DNA of 22,525 bases, taken from positions 1 through 22,525 of IMG/VR virus record IMGVR_UViG_3300008448_000722. One strand, 5' to 3'. Of this stretch, positions 16,101-22,525 are shown piece after piece (position 1 is the stretch's first letter; each line of letters opens with the position of its first letter). This DNA comes from a virus. The notes beneath the pieces are model-generated. The model had not been told where the DNA came from, ran no database searches, and worked only from the letters and a program-made list of their open reading frames with translations. A program made the translations under genes and the position numbers.

Positions 16101-17887
16101 CTGGCGCCGCCGCTGGTATGGCAGAAGCCGCCGTCCAGTTAACGCTAGGCAAGGTCGCAGACGTTGTTGTTGGTAAAATTGGCAACATAGGCGCCAAGGC
16201 TGGCACCAAGATAGTTGGCGAGGGTGTTGTTGAGGGCGGTCAAGAAGGTGGTTCTTCCCTTGCTGTCAATGCTATTCTTGGTCAAGAAGCAGATCTAAAC
16301 AAAGCCTTGACACAGACCGTGCTCGGTGGTGCGGTTGGTAAGGGTACTGCTGTTGCAACCTCTCCTAGTGACATTGCCCAGACCGAGACGATCAACAACA
16401 ACATCACAGCCGCCGTGACCGCTGGCGACAAAGCTGGTGTTAACACAGCGATTACAAATTCTGTTCAACAGTCTTTGTCTGGTGGTTCTAGTGTTGAGGT
16501 TGCTGTTGGTTCTTCAGTTACTTCTGCAATCACAAATGGCGCTGATGCTGGCGCGTCCATTAATTCTGCTGTGTCTTCTGCTGTGACCAATGGCGCCGAT
16601 GTTTCTCAGACCGTCACAACGTCTATTGACTCAGCAATTACTGCTGGCGCTAACACAACGACAGCGATTAACTCAACTGTTAGCTCAGCAATTTCAAGCG
16701 GTGCAGATGTATCTCAGACTGTGTCTAGCTCAATTACAGCGGCTACAAAGGCTGGCGTAAACACCAACACAGCAATCACAACCACTGTTGACTCTGCCGT
16801 AACAACTGCGCTAAGTAGCAACGTCAACGCAAATACGGCAATTACAACTGCTGTGACGGCGGCTATCAATGCTTCTGTAAATGCCAACGCTAATGTAAAT
16901 GCAAACGTAAATGCCAATGTTAATGCTAATGTTAATACTAATGTAAACGCCGCAGTAAATGCCGCAGTAACCGCGGCTGTAAACGCTGGCGTGGATACAA
17001 ATACCGCCGTAGATGCCGCGGTCACCGCAGTGGTCAATGCAAACATTGACACAAATGTCAACATCAACATTGATCAAATTAAAAAGACGGCAACAGAGAC
17101 TGCTACAACAACGCTTGATAAGGTTGACCTTGTAAAGTCAGTCAATGATTTGATCTCTGGCACGGTAACAGCCACACCAGAAACACCAACAAGCAAGACC
17201 ACCAGCACTACCAAAAAGACGGCTGGTTTAACCGCTGGTTTGATGGCTGGAGCCGCTATGGCTGGTGATTTAGGTCGCCTTCCCCCTCAAATGCTCAAGG
17301 CGTACATGACTCAGGATAAGTTCGTGGATCCGCTTGCTAAGTTACAGGCTTTGCAAGATGAGGCGAATGCTGAGAAAATGGGATCATCACCTCAAGTTAA
17401 TACACAGGAACCAGCTATGCCAGATCGAGGCACATGGAAATATGGTAATGCCCCAGACGACATGGATCAGTTGTTTGGCGAAGAGGAGGAGGGAGCTCTT
17501 GGCTTTAAGGAGGGCGGATACGTTGCCCCTCTGCAAATGGCTTCTGGTGGAATGCCCCTTCCCCTGTTGGTCAAGTCTGGTGGCGCCTTGGGAGCTCTCC
17601 CTCGCCATGATGGACGCCTAGACTTCCGCCACGGCGCACACGTCGCTGGTGAGGGTGACGGACAGTCTGACGACATCAAAGCCATGTTGGCTGACGGTGA
17701 GTTTGTGTTCCCTGCGGACGTAGTTTCTGCTCTAGGAAATGGCTCAACCAAGGCAGGTTCAGATAAACTATACGAAATGATGCACTCTATACGCGCTAGA
17801 GCTAGGTCTAAGAAGCCAAAAGACCTACCTCCACCCGCATTGAAATCACCACTTGACTACCTCAAAAAACAGGTAAGGAGCAAATAA
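13190..17887 (+). CDS. Giant virion/internal protein, 1565 residues, with repeat arrays
   Basis: The N-terminal 55 residues (DKDIFNYFAS, DAQIARDMDTFRVSAADIARATGV) look like a helical DNA- or protein-binding domain repeated across large phage virion proteins. Three diverged repeats with FT-x-x-GK-x-Y (about 555-583, 632-664, 687-717) follow, the first after a Gly/Ala-rich hydrophobic region (about 365-540). Another Gly/Ala-rich region spans about 900-1060 (GILIATGAMDTAETAGNAAL, LTLGKVADVVVGKIGNIGAK). Residues 1074-1297 are a tandem 18-residue repeat. The C-terminus ends with DDIKAMLADGEFVFPADVVS, ALGNGSTKAGSDKLYEMMHS and PPPALKSPLDYLKKQ, a tail conserved in many aquatic phage proteins. It starts two bases after the previous stop with no clear ribosome binding site. 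Size, composition and place before other internal-type genes suggest an ejection or inner-core protein; a tape-measure role is less likely in a short-tailed phage. Confidence 0.72.
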   Translation: MAVSDKDIFNYFASPEVRSDAQIARDMDTFRVSAADIARATGVDVGGVQARYDAAQSPSGGLSTVTQGKNTALEDTSNNYNTNTNLNNQATTGALTQAADVLSKDFTNTTNVGALTKAADYTSSDAETSLKPVDLGNGTYQTSGGTIIDSNGYPVTVGNALTTQQKIELAENKASEVAKPTTIATQFQGKTYDLNISDVDKVKAQILAQGTTSQWTGEGFGSAEANAEAMAKNLVASGVTDISQVAMIDKKVDAVVIPDGQGGFVDAQGNRVDPSLVKENTDYGGESGNLTTTYTAPIGTEKVIGNKITGEQLISDYDRSTGSAWSGTFTGEDNTAFRTSFDASGKPIFYTTGASSNDLVTMIGDDPILGKVATLAAGYFGGPAGVAALQAAMGKSVEDIAKSALLTYAGGQIAGNISGSTDLVSSIGADATNVLARGAGQFVSSGGKADIIQSLAGGAVDVGVNQITSLIPDFGNMPKGVQDFTKNVVATTIKNGGDLSMGELVDAAFTAGTAAVKASATGTISTAIKADTAVNNAVTNELNKQLTIDASGARDLNSAAEFASAQGYNKFTFDGKTYTLDNNNAENTIKQLEADALVTNTAANLKGGEFEGVDAQVAATAKANNTVIGNAEADNLEEAAYLAKQKNPTGTTFTYDGKTYALGASNTAVTQELNETKKAAVLDDIKNAKTFNEAFATARSGLGAGQTFTWNGKEYSTATATERPDLAGPSIESLNKANLATVTDASKTVAAQSDTAARATAAEELAKQQAAQKTAIASMQKTGVFDTMVNAVQNQMKLSSAAANDYLKNNPDSPITNSVSTAYEAAGNLEKNVAGGIALLTNNKPLADAFVKSGNDLTKVGQSIGNGVVDTKNWNDTTQLIQNAKGWEKVGILAGRIMDGTSGLGRQVEVELRQELPGLFLGGGTVKGILIATGAMDTAETAGNAALEAYDEAVTKQGKSHADALSDARKAGAAAGMAEAAVQLTLGKVADVVVGKIGNIGAKAGTKIVGEGVVEGGQEGGSSLAVNAILGQEADLNKALTQTVLGGAVGKGTAVATSPSDIAQTETINNNITAAVTAGDKAGVNTAITNSVQQSLSGGSSVEVAVGSSVTSAITNGADAGASINSAVSSAVTNGADVSQTVTTSIDSAITAGANTTTAINSTVSSAISSGADVSQTVSSSITAATKAGVNTNTAITTTVDSAVTTALSSNVNANTAITTAVTAAINASVNANANVNANVNANVNANVNTNVNAAVNAAVTAAVNAGVDTNTAVDAAVTAVVNANIDTNVNINIDQIKKTATETATTTLDKVDLVKSVNDLISGTVTATPETPTSKTTSTTKKTAGLTAGLMAGAAMAGDLGRLPPQMLKAYMTQDKFVDPLAKLQALQDEANAEKMGSSPQVNTQEPAMPDRGTWKYGNAPDDMDQLFGEEEEGALGFKEGGYVAPLQMASGGMPLPLLVKSGGALGALPRHDGRLDFRHGAHVAGEGDGQSDDIKAMLADGEFVFPADVVSALGNGSTKAGSDKLYEMMHSIRARARSKKPKDLPPPALKSPLDYLKKQVRSK
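16409..17080 (+). repeat. Tandem 18-residue (54-base) coding repeats with an Ala-Asn-Val-Asn expansion
   Basis: Twelve consecutive units run through the giant virion gene. Nine are exactly 18 residues, beginning at 16469, 16523, 16577, 16631, 16685, 16739, 16859, 16973 and 17027. The others are 20 or 22 residues (16409, 16793, 16913). The consensus is roughly S-A-[IV]-x-x-G-A-[DN]-x-x-x-x-[IV]-x-x-x-[IV]-x. Inside the array, 16877-16951 is an A-N-V-N tetrapeptide expansion (12-base unit) whose synonymous codons differ between copies, so it is not a fresh slippage product. The repeat causes long spurious ORFs on the minus strand. Confidence 0.85.
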
Positions 17888-18799
17888 ATGGCAAGCTTAT
17901 TCCAAGGTGACGCACCACCAAATGTCGAAACGACCAGAACGACGGCGACCACAGCTCCTCAGTACCTGACGGATTATTTGACCGACCTTGCCAAGGCTGG
18001 TCAAACAGCGCTTGATAAGCCTGCTGACCAATTGGTAGCGCCTTTAAGTGGCTTGCAGACTGGTGCTATTGCCGCCGCTCCTACGGCTCTTACTCGCTAT
18101 CAAGCCCCATTAGATTCGGCTTTGACTGCGGCTCAGGCTGGGGCTGACGTAAGCCAAGCTGACATCTCTAAATTCTATAACCCCTACGAAAATGCTGTCG
18201 TAGGTGGTATGGCTAACACAAGCGCTACCAACGTACAGCGCAACCTATTGCCACAGCTCAAGGCTGGCTTTGTAGGTTCTGGCGGTTTAGGTGGTCAGCG
18301 TTACGCAAACGCCTTGGGTCAGACCATGGGCGATGTCAACACATCCCTTTTACAAGAGCAAAACAAAGCTCGACAGACTGGTTACCAATCTGCGCTTGAT
18401 GCCGCTTTGCGTGAAATGTCTGGTCAAACATCAGCCGCCAACGCCATGACAAACTTGGGTGCAACTGAACAGACAGCCGCTACGGCTGGTCTAAAGTCAG
18501 CGATGGATATGGGCGCTATTGAGCAAGCTCAGAAACAAGCTGAGATCAATGCACCATTGACCAACGCAACTAACGTGGCGGCTTTGATGCGTGGTTATAC
18601 GTACCCAACAACAGTCACCGAGAATTACAAAGGCCCAGCCCAGTCCTACGGCCCCTCCATCCTGTCGCAAATTGGCGGCTTGGGTGGCTTGCTTGGTAGC
18701 GGTACAAACTCAAAAGACACTGGGTGGTTGGACAAACTTACAAAATGGATTGGTACTCAAGTAACAAGCGACCCTGAGCAACTGTCTGGCCCAACCTGA
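17888..18799 (+). CDS. Internal/ejection-type virion protein
   Basis: This is a 303-residue protein with AAGGAG (17874-17879) eight bases before the ATG. It is Ala/Gln/Thr-rich and mainly helical. From about residue 96 the sequence reads FYNPYENAVVGGMANTSATN, then LPQLKAGFVGSGGLGGQRYA and EQNKARQTGYQSALDAAL. This NPY-plus-helix pattern occurs in many uncultured phage structural proteins. A Gly-rich segment near the C-terminus (ILSQIGGLGGLLGSG) could be membrane-active. The gene lies between the giant virion protein and a second long helical protein, as ejection (pilot) proteins do in podoviruses. The role is inferred from context and composition. Confidence 0.68.
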   Translation: MASLFQGDAPPNVETTRTTATTAPQYLTDYLTDLAKAGQTALDKPADQLVAPLSGLQTGAIAAAPTALTRYQAPLDSALTAAQAGADVSQADISKFYNPYENAVVGGMANTSATNVQRNLLPQLKAGFVGSGGLGGQRYANALGQTMGDVNTSLLQEQNKARQTGYQSALDAALREMSGQTSAANAMTNLGATEQTAATAGLKSAMDMGAIEQAQKQAEINAPLTNATNVAALMRGYTYPTTVTENYKGPAQSYGPSILSQIGGLGGLLGSGTNSKDTGWLDKLTKWIGTQVTSDPEQLSGPT

Positions 18800-18809
18800 G
18801 GCGTAAAAA

Positions 18810-20552
18810 ATGGCTGTAAAAGAACTTAACTTAACAAACGCCATCGGCACTGAGGCGTTGCAGAAGTATCTGGACGCCCAGAAACATGCCAATGAAGTAT
18901 TGGAAGAGCGTAACAATCGCCTGTTTGACCCAACAATGTTGGCAATGGCGCAGGGCTTCTTGGCGCCAACAAAGACTGGTGGTTTTGGTGAGTCTCTTGG
19001 TAACGTAGCCGCCGCTGTTGGCCCTGCCCAAGCCTCTGAAGAAAAGCGCACCATGGACATGGCTAAGATGCGTTTGGAGATGGCTCAGCAAGGTTTGCAG
19101 ACTAGTATGCAGACCACAAAAGCTCAGCAAAACGCTGACTTGATGCGCAGAATTGCTAACGGTGAGCCTTTGTTCCCAACCGCTCAAGCTTCTCAAACCC
19201 CTCAAGCACCTCAAGTTCAACAAGCTCCTCAAGTTCAACAAGCTCCCGCCCCCGCTCCACAGGCTGGCGCTTTGCCTGCACCACAACCAATGCCACAGGA
19301 TGCACCTGCGGCGCCTCCCCAAGCGCCTCCCCAAGCACCTCTTGCACAAGTTGCACAAGTTGCACAACAACAGGCGCCACAAGGCCCAGCAGGCACACAG
19401 TTGTTCCCTGCCATGCCACAGAACCTCAACAGGGAAGAGAAGCTGTTGGTTGCCTCTATGGCAAACGCCAACAAAGAGCCTTATGAGATCCTTAAAGAGC
19501 TCGATGAGATGCGACGTAAGAACATGGTCGTTAACGAGCGCGGTGCAACAGATATTCGGTCTGGCAGAACCTATGCGCCTCCTGATCCAACGCCTACAGA
19601 AGTTCGACTTCCAGACGGCACTACTCACATCACAACCAAGACGATGGCTAGTCGTTTGGCTGGCGCTCAAGCGGCTGGTAATGCAGAAGAATACTTCCAA
19701 ATTGTTGACCAAATTCAGAAGGGCATGACACGTCCTGCCGCTGGTGGTGCTACCCCTGCCGCCGCGCAAGCCACCGCGCCTGCTAACGCGCCAGTTGGTC
19801 GTCCTCGTACCAAAGAAGAGGAAGAGGCAAGTTCGACGCAGTCAAAAGCTGAAGCCACTAAAACTGGTGAGGGCAGAGTTGCTAGAACAACCGCAGTGCT
19901 TGATGCAGTCAAAGCCGCTGAGGACACTCGCATCATTGCTCAGAGCGCTAAGGACGTCATCAATCAGCCCAATTCTGAGTTGTTCATGGGTATCTTCGAG
20001 AAGCCAAAGATCAAAACAGCGTTGGCAAAAATGGTTGAAGACACGGTGTTTGCGCCTACAAACTTCCGTGAAGCCATTACCTCGATGAACATTGCCTTGA
20101 GCGTTCCGAGGGAGCCAAACGAGAACAACAAAGACTACATGGCGCGTAAGCAAGACGTCATGGATCGCTACATTGAAGCTACTACTTTGATGGCTCAAGC
20201 CAAGTTTGCGGCAAGTTTGTTGTCCAAAGGTCAGGGCACGATCACTGATGGCGAGCGTAAGCTGTTTGCTGACACGACGATCAACACGAAGATGTCTGTT
20301 AACGCCTTTAACAAGATCTCTGACATGCTGATCGAGCGCTCCAAGTTTGCTGAAAGCTTGGGTGGAAAGCTCGCTCAGAACAAGATGCAGATTGATGACT
20401 TCAAACAAACGCCTGAGTACAAAAAGATGGCGCGTGAGTATGAAGGTCGTCTAAGCTCAATCCTTCGTGGTGGCAGACCTGCCGCAAGCTCTTCTGGTGG
20501 TAGACCAGACTTAGACGCGGCTGGCTCAAACTTAGAGAGGCAAGGAATCTAA
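18810..20552 (+). CDS. Internal/ejection-type virion protein with Pro/Gln/Ala linker
   Basis: This is a 580-residue protein. GAGG overlaps the preceding stop (18798-18801), eight bases before the ATG. An N-terminal helical part (TEALQKYLDAQKHANEVLEE, MLAMAQGFLAPTKTGGFGES, MDMAKMRLEMAQQGLQTSMQ) leads into a long Pro/Gln/Ala-rich linker at about 128-195. A middle domain follows (EEKLLVASMANANKEPYEIL; RLPDGTTHITT), then a second Ala/Pro linker near 310-330, then a helical C-terminal domain (FEKPKIKTALAKMVEDTVFA, LLSKGQGTITDGERKLFADT). The GQGTITDGER segment is typical of large helical proteins next to phage transglycosylases (recollection). A cytoplasmic enzyme is unlikely. It is probably carried in the virion and ejected with DNA (inference). 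Confidence 0.65.
   Translation: MAVKELNLTNAIGTEALQKYLDAQKHANEVLEERNNRLFDPTMLAMAQGFLAPTKTGGFGESLGNVAAAVGPAQASEEKRTMDMAKMRLEMAQQGLQTSMQTTKAQQNADLMRRIANGEPLFPTAQASQTPQAPQVQQAPQVQQAPAPAPQAGALPAPQPMPQDAPAAPPQAPPQAPLAQVAQVAQQQAPQGPAGTQLFPAMPQNLNREEKLLVASMANANKEPYEILKELDEMRRKNMVVNERGATDIRSGRTYAPPDPTPTEVRLPDGTTHITTKTMASRLAGAQAAGNAEEYFQIVDQIQKGMTRPAAGGATPAAAQATAPANAPVGRPRTKEEEEASSTQSKAEATKTGEGRVARTTAVLDAVKAAEDTRIIAQSAKDVINQPNSELFMGIFEKPKIKTALAKMVEDTVFAPTNFREAITSMNIALSVPREPNENNKDYMARKQDVMDRYIEATTLMAQAKFAASLLSKGQGTITDGERKLFADTTINTKMSVNAFNKISDMLIERSKFAESLGGKLAQNKMQIDDFKQTPEYKKMAREYEGRLSSILRGGRPAASSSGGRPDLDAAGSNLERQGI
19211..19368 (+). repeat. Short perfect DNA repeats coding a Pro/Gln/Ala linker
   Basis: Three sets of identical tandem units lie in the linker of the 580-residue protein: an 18-base unit (tcaagttcaacaagctcc) at 19211-19228 and 19229-19246; a 12-base unit (gcgcctccccaa) at 19311-19322 and 19323-19334; and a 9-base unit (ttgcacaag) at 19342-19350 and 19351-19359, with a near copy at 19360-19368. 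All keep the reading frame. Perfect identity suggests recent slippage. Confidence 0.85.
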
Positions 20553-20554
20553 AC

Positions 20555-22138
20555 ATGGCTGACCTCAAACTTAGTTTCATCCGAGAGCTGAACAAAGAAC
20601 AACTTCAAGTTGCTGAGAAGGTGGCTAGAGCCGCCATAGCCATGGGCATTGATCCTTCGTTTGCCGTCTCTATTGCCTTCAAAGAAGGTAGCCTTGACCC
20701 CAAAACAATTGACAGCCCTAAAAAAGCTATTGGGATGATGCAAGTTGTGCCAGACACTGGTAAGGCTTATGGCTACTCTGAAAAAGATTTGCGGGATTTT
20801 GATAAAAACCTTGATGCTGGACTTAAGAACATCAAAGAAGCGTTGGATTACGCAAACAAAAACCCCAAGTTAGCGGCTATTTACTACCACAGCGGCCCTG
20901 ACGAGATCAAGGCTCAAGCCGCTGGCAAGGATCTTGGCCCTAACACCCTTGACTACCTGAAAAAACTTAAAAGTTTCGGTACGTTTGAGGCGTTTAACCC
21001 AGACTTTAAAGCTCCTTCTGAGCCCGAAGCCGCCCCTAGCGCTCCCGCCGCACAGCCAGAGCCACAAGCGCCGCCTCCCGCGCCACCTTCTGGCATGGCT
21101 GGCGTATCAATGCCAACCACAGCGCAAGACTTCATCAGACCTGACTCTGAAGCTGACCTAAAACGAGATGAGTACGGTTTGTACGGTCTTGGTGCTGGTA
21201 CTGCTGTTGCCCTCGCTCCAAAAGCCGCTCAGATTGCCACTGGCACGTTGGGTAGAACCATGCGCGCTTTTGACATGGCTAGAAACCCACAGAAAGCCCT
21301 TACAGGCGGTTTACCGATGGGTGGTGCACCTACTCCCCCACCAGCGCCTCCAAGCGCTCCTATGGGCGGTTTGCCTAGTCCGCAAGGTCAACCAGTACCT
21401 TCTGTTGTTCGTCAAGCTCCATCTACTGGTTACGGCACGTACAACTACGGCGTCTCTCAAGGTCTGACTGACATCGAGTCTGGTTTGGCTAAGGACATGA
21501 CCAAGCAGGCTGGTGGTGTTCATGACCTGCTGACACAGCGCCGTGAGGCTTTGAACAGGCTTCAGGGCATGGGCGCAAACGACTTTGTTGAAAACCCAAG
21601 GTTTGGTGGGATCATGACGCAGGCGCCTAGCGTCGGTGGAGGCCCTCGTGAGTCATTTGCTATGCAAACCCCAGAGGCTGGTAAGCCAGCTCAGCTTGCA
21701 CCGATTCCCAAAGCACCAATCATCCCTACGACCCCTCCTCCGCCGTCAGGCTTGGATCAGGTAAAGAACATGTTTACAGGCATGATGAGACAGGGCATGA
21801 GGTTGATGCCAGTGGTTGGCCCTCCTTTGGCTGGCTTGAGCATCGGTCGTGACTTGGCTGACATTGAGACCCAGTATGAGAGGGCTCCCAAGGAGCGCGA
21901 CTACACTGACATTGGGCTGAGCACTGCTGGCATCTTGGCTACTGGTGCTTCACTGTATCCGCCAGCTTTCCCTGTTGCGGCGCCTTTGAGCATTGGCATC
22001 CCAACATACCGAAACATACGTAGGAACTTGTTAGCCCAAGAGTCAGATCCTGAGCTTCAAAGATTTATTCAGTCTGAGCCAACAGCGCGAGAATTAGAAG
22101 AGGCAAGTCGACCAGCTTTCCGCTATGCTAGACCTTGA
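20555..22138 (+). CDS. Virion-associated lytic transglycosylase (SLT domain)
   Basis: This is a 527-residue protein with AAGGA (20542-20546) before the ATG. Residues 1-165 form a lytic transglycosylase domain: Glu44 in AFKEGSLDP is the likely catalytic acid, GMMQVVPDT (60-68) matches the GLMQ block, and AIYYHSGP (108-115) matches the AYNAGPG block. A Pro/Ala linker (about 150-190) follows, then a low-complexity middle with more Pro-rich segments, and a C-terminal hydrophobic and Gly-rich stretch at about 409-486 (LMPVVGPPLAGLSIG, ILATGASLYPPAFPVAAPLS) that might insert into membrane. As last gene of the ejection block it resembles podovirus internal proteins that drill through peptidoglycan at infection. 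It is distinct from the soluble GH108 endolysin used at lysis. Confidence 0.83.
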   Translation: MADLKLSFIRELNKEQLQVAEKVARAAIAMGIDPSFAVSIAFKEGSLDPKTIDSPKKAIGMMQVVPDTGKAYGYSEKDLRDFDKNLDAGLKNIKEALDYANKNPKLAAIYYHSGPDEIKAQAAGKDLGPNTLDYLKKLKSFGTFEAFNPDFKAPSEPEAAPSAPAAQPEPQAPPPAPPSGMAGVSMPTTAQDFIRPDSEADLKRDEYGLYGLGAGTAVALAPKAAQIATGTLGRTMRAFDMARNPQKALTGGLPMGGAPTPPPAPPSAPMGGLPSPQGQPVPSVVRQAPSTGYGTYNYGVSQGLTDIESGLAKDMTKQAGGVHDLLTQRREALNRLQGMGANDFVENPRFGGIMTQAPSVGGGPRESFAMQTPEAGKPAQLAPIPKAPIIPTTPPPPSGLDQVKNMFTGMMRQGMRLMPVVGPPLAGLSIGRDLADIETQYERAPKERDYTDIGLSTAGILATGASLYPPAFPVAAPLSIGIPTYRNIRRNLLAQESDPELQRFIQSEPTARELEEASRPAFRYARP

Positions 22139-22151
22139 TAGAATTCTCCTC

Positions 22152-22181
22152 ACAAGTGTCTTTTAAGCAGTTGCCACTTGT
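22152..22181. repeat. Inverted repeat ahead of the terminator
   Basis: ACAAGTG at 22152-22158 is the exact reverse complement of CACTTGT at 22175-22181, with a 16-base loop. It lies in the 71-base gap (22139-22209) between the convergent gene blocks, directly before the rho-independent hairpin. It could stabilise the 3' end of the message or be a protein site; neither can be shown. Confidence 0.45.
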
Positions 22182-22184
22182 TTT

Positions 22185-22211
22185 AGCCCCCCTCATACGG
22201 GGGCTTTTTTT
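22185..22211 (+). terminator. Rho-independent terminator of the structural operon
   Basis: AGCCCCC at 22185-22191 pairs with GGGGGCT at 22199-22205 around a seven-base loop, giving a GC-rich seven-pair stem followed by a T run (22205-22211). It lies 46 bases after the transglycosylase stop. Read on the minus strand the hairpin is followed by AAAA rather than T, so it should act mainly on + strand transcripts. The T run just touches the stop codon of the minus-strand gene. Confidence 0.85.
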
Positions 22212-22425
22212 ATGCGTTGCCAGCAGGTGTACACAGCATAAATAGGACTTGCTTGCGATCCTGCTCTACGTCATCCATGGCAACGTCATACCCATGCTCG
22301 AGAACTAACGAAAAGAGCTTGGCTTTGTAAGCCTCTTCAGACTTACAGCCTTTGTCGAAGCACTTGGTCAGCTTTTCAATGGCATCCCAATCTGCTTCTA
22401 ACTTGCCGTTATCGTCAATTTTCAT
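22210..22425 (-). CDS. Hypothetical protein, minus strand, 71 residues
   Basis: The frame opposes the structural operon and ends at the terminator. Starts available are TTG at 22467, ATG at 22434 and ATG at 22425; the last gives MKIDDNGKLEADWDAIEKLT, a natural-looking N-terminus, and overlaps the upstream gene's TGA by 11 bases. No clear Shine-Dalgarno is seen for any start, so coupling to the upstream gene is likely. The protein is charged and soluble, with helical parts (SEEAYKAKLFSLVLEHG) and a C-terminal strand (RKQVLFMLCTPAGNA). I do not recognise the family. It probably belongs to the early or metabolic part of the genome to the right. Confidence 0.55.
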   Translation of the reverse strand: MKIDDNGKLEADWDAIEKLTKCFDKGCKSEEAYKAKLFSLVLEHGYDVAMDDVEQDRKQVLFMLCTPAGNA

Positions 22426-22525
22426 CAAGATCATGTTCAAACCGCTTGGAGTCCACAAGGTCGTCAAACTTGTGGCATTCCGTGCGATCCCGAGGTTCGA
22501 TTCGCCATTCTAACTTTTTAGCAAA
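22415..22525 (-). CDS. C-terminal part of a minus-strand gene, cut by window end
   Basis: The minus-strand frame ending in TGA at 22417-22415 is open to the right edge and reads FAKKLEWRIEPRDRTECHKF followed by DDLVDSKRFEHDLDEN. The composition is typical of a real soluble protein rather than a chance frame, and the stop lies just after the next gene's ATG (ATGAAAATTGA), the kind of overlap seen between linked phage genes. The start and function lie outside the window. Confidence 0.5.
   Translation of the reverse strand, partial: FAKKLEWRIEPRDRTECHKFDDLVDSKRFEHDLDEN

Noticed and set aside
16877-16951. CRISPR-like or iteron-like short direct repeats
   Set aside because: Units are in-frame codons of a protein repeat with synonymous differences and no spacers.
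13190-17887. Tail tape-measure protein
   Set aside because: Length fits, but no tail tube or sheath genes are present and the neighbours are nozzle and ejection-type genes; an internal virion protein is more consistent.
18831-20408. Long minus-strand frames (312 and 188 codons) opposite the 580-residue protein gene
   Set aside because: Leu/Cys/Arg-rich composition typical of antisense frames, no start signals, and the + strand frame has good structure and a ribosome binding site.
22210-22467. Longer TTG-started version of the minus-strand small gene
   Set aside because: It would overlap the neighbouring minus-strand gene by over 50 bases, and TTG has no supporting ribosome binding site; the ATG at 22425 is more economical.
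1-22525. tRNA genes, insertion sequences, attachment sites
   Set aside because: No cloverleaf-like segment, transposase or integrase motif, or terminal repeat pair was recognised by eye; a tRNAscan run would be decisive.

Overview
The window looks like the late (virion structure, adsorption and lysis) region of a tailed double-stranded DNA phage. It is packed with genes on the + strand: almost every junction is a 1-4 base stop/start overlap or a gap under 30 bases. No integrase, repressor, terminase, portal or major capsid gene is visible. A P22 gp10-like nozzle protein, an SU10-type head-tail adaptor, a chain of large Ala/Gln-rich internal proteins and a virion transglycosylase, with no sheath, tube or classical tape-measure gene, suggest a short-tailed (podovirus-like) particle. 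The GH108-type endolysin and the GTA-type three-TM holin point to a Gram-negative host. The protein style resembles uncultured aquatic (freshwater or marine) phages. That assignment is inference; the host genus cannot be read from the sequence.

Layout. Bases 1-2704 hold fibre-like repeat proteins, the first cut by the window edge. Bases 2706-6004 hold three tandem paralogous polyglycine-rich proteins, probable adhesins, with a 62-residue ORF between copies two and three. Bases 6026-7093 hold a 2-oxoglutarate/Fe(II) oxygenase and two small partners. Bases 7074-8774 hold a cluster of small membrane proteins, a membrane-anchored protein of unknown function, an endolysin and a holin. A good sigma70-like promoter lies in the 58-base gap at 8775-8832. 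Bases 8833-22138 hold the adaptor, a fibre-like protein, the nozzle, a small Trp-rich protein, a 1565-residue virion protein with an 18-residue repeat array, two further internal/ejection-type proteins and a virion lytic transglycosylase. A rho-independent terminator at 22185-22211 ends the + strand block.

The right edge is a convergent boundary: two overlapping minus-strand genes, one cut by the window end, run toward the terminator.

How the genes fit together (inference): the fibre-like and Gly-rich proteins bind the host surface. The adaptor and nozzle close the head and form the tail conduit. The large internal proteins and the transglycosylase are ejected to open the wall and membrane for DNA. 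The holin, endolysin and small membrane proteins release progeny. The most distinctive part is the cassette of three near-collinear polyglycine proteins with cysteine-bearing variable interiors, followed directly by an oxygenase gene.
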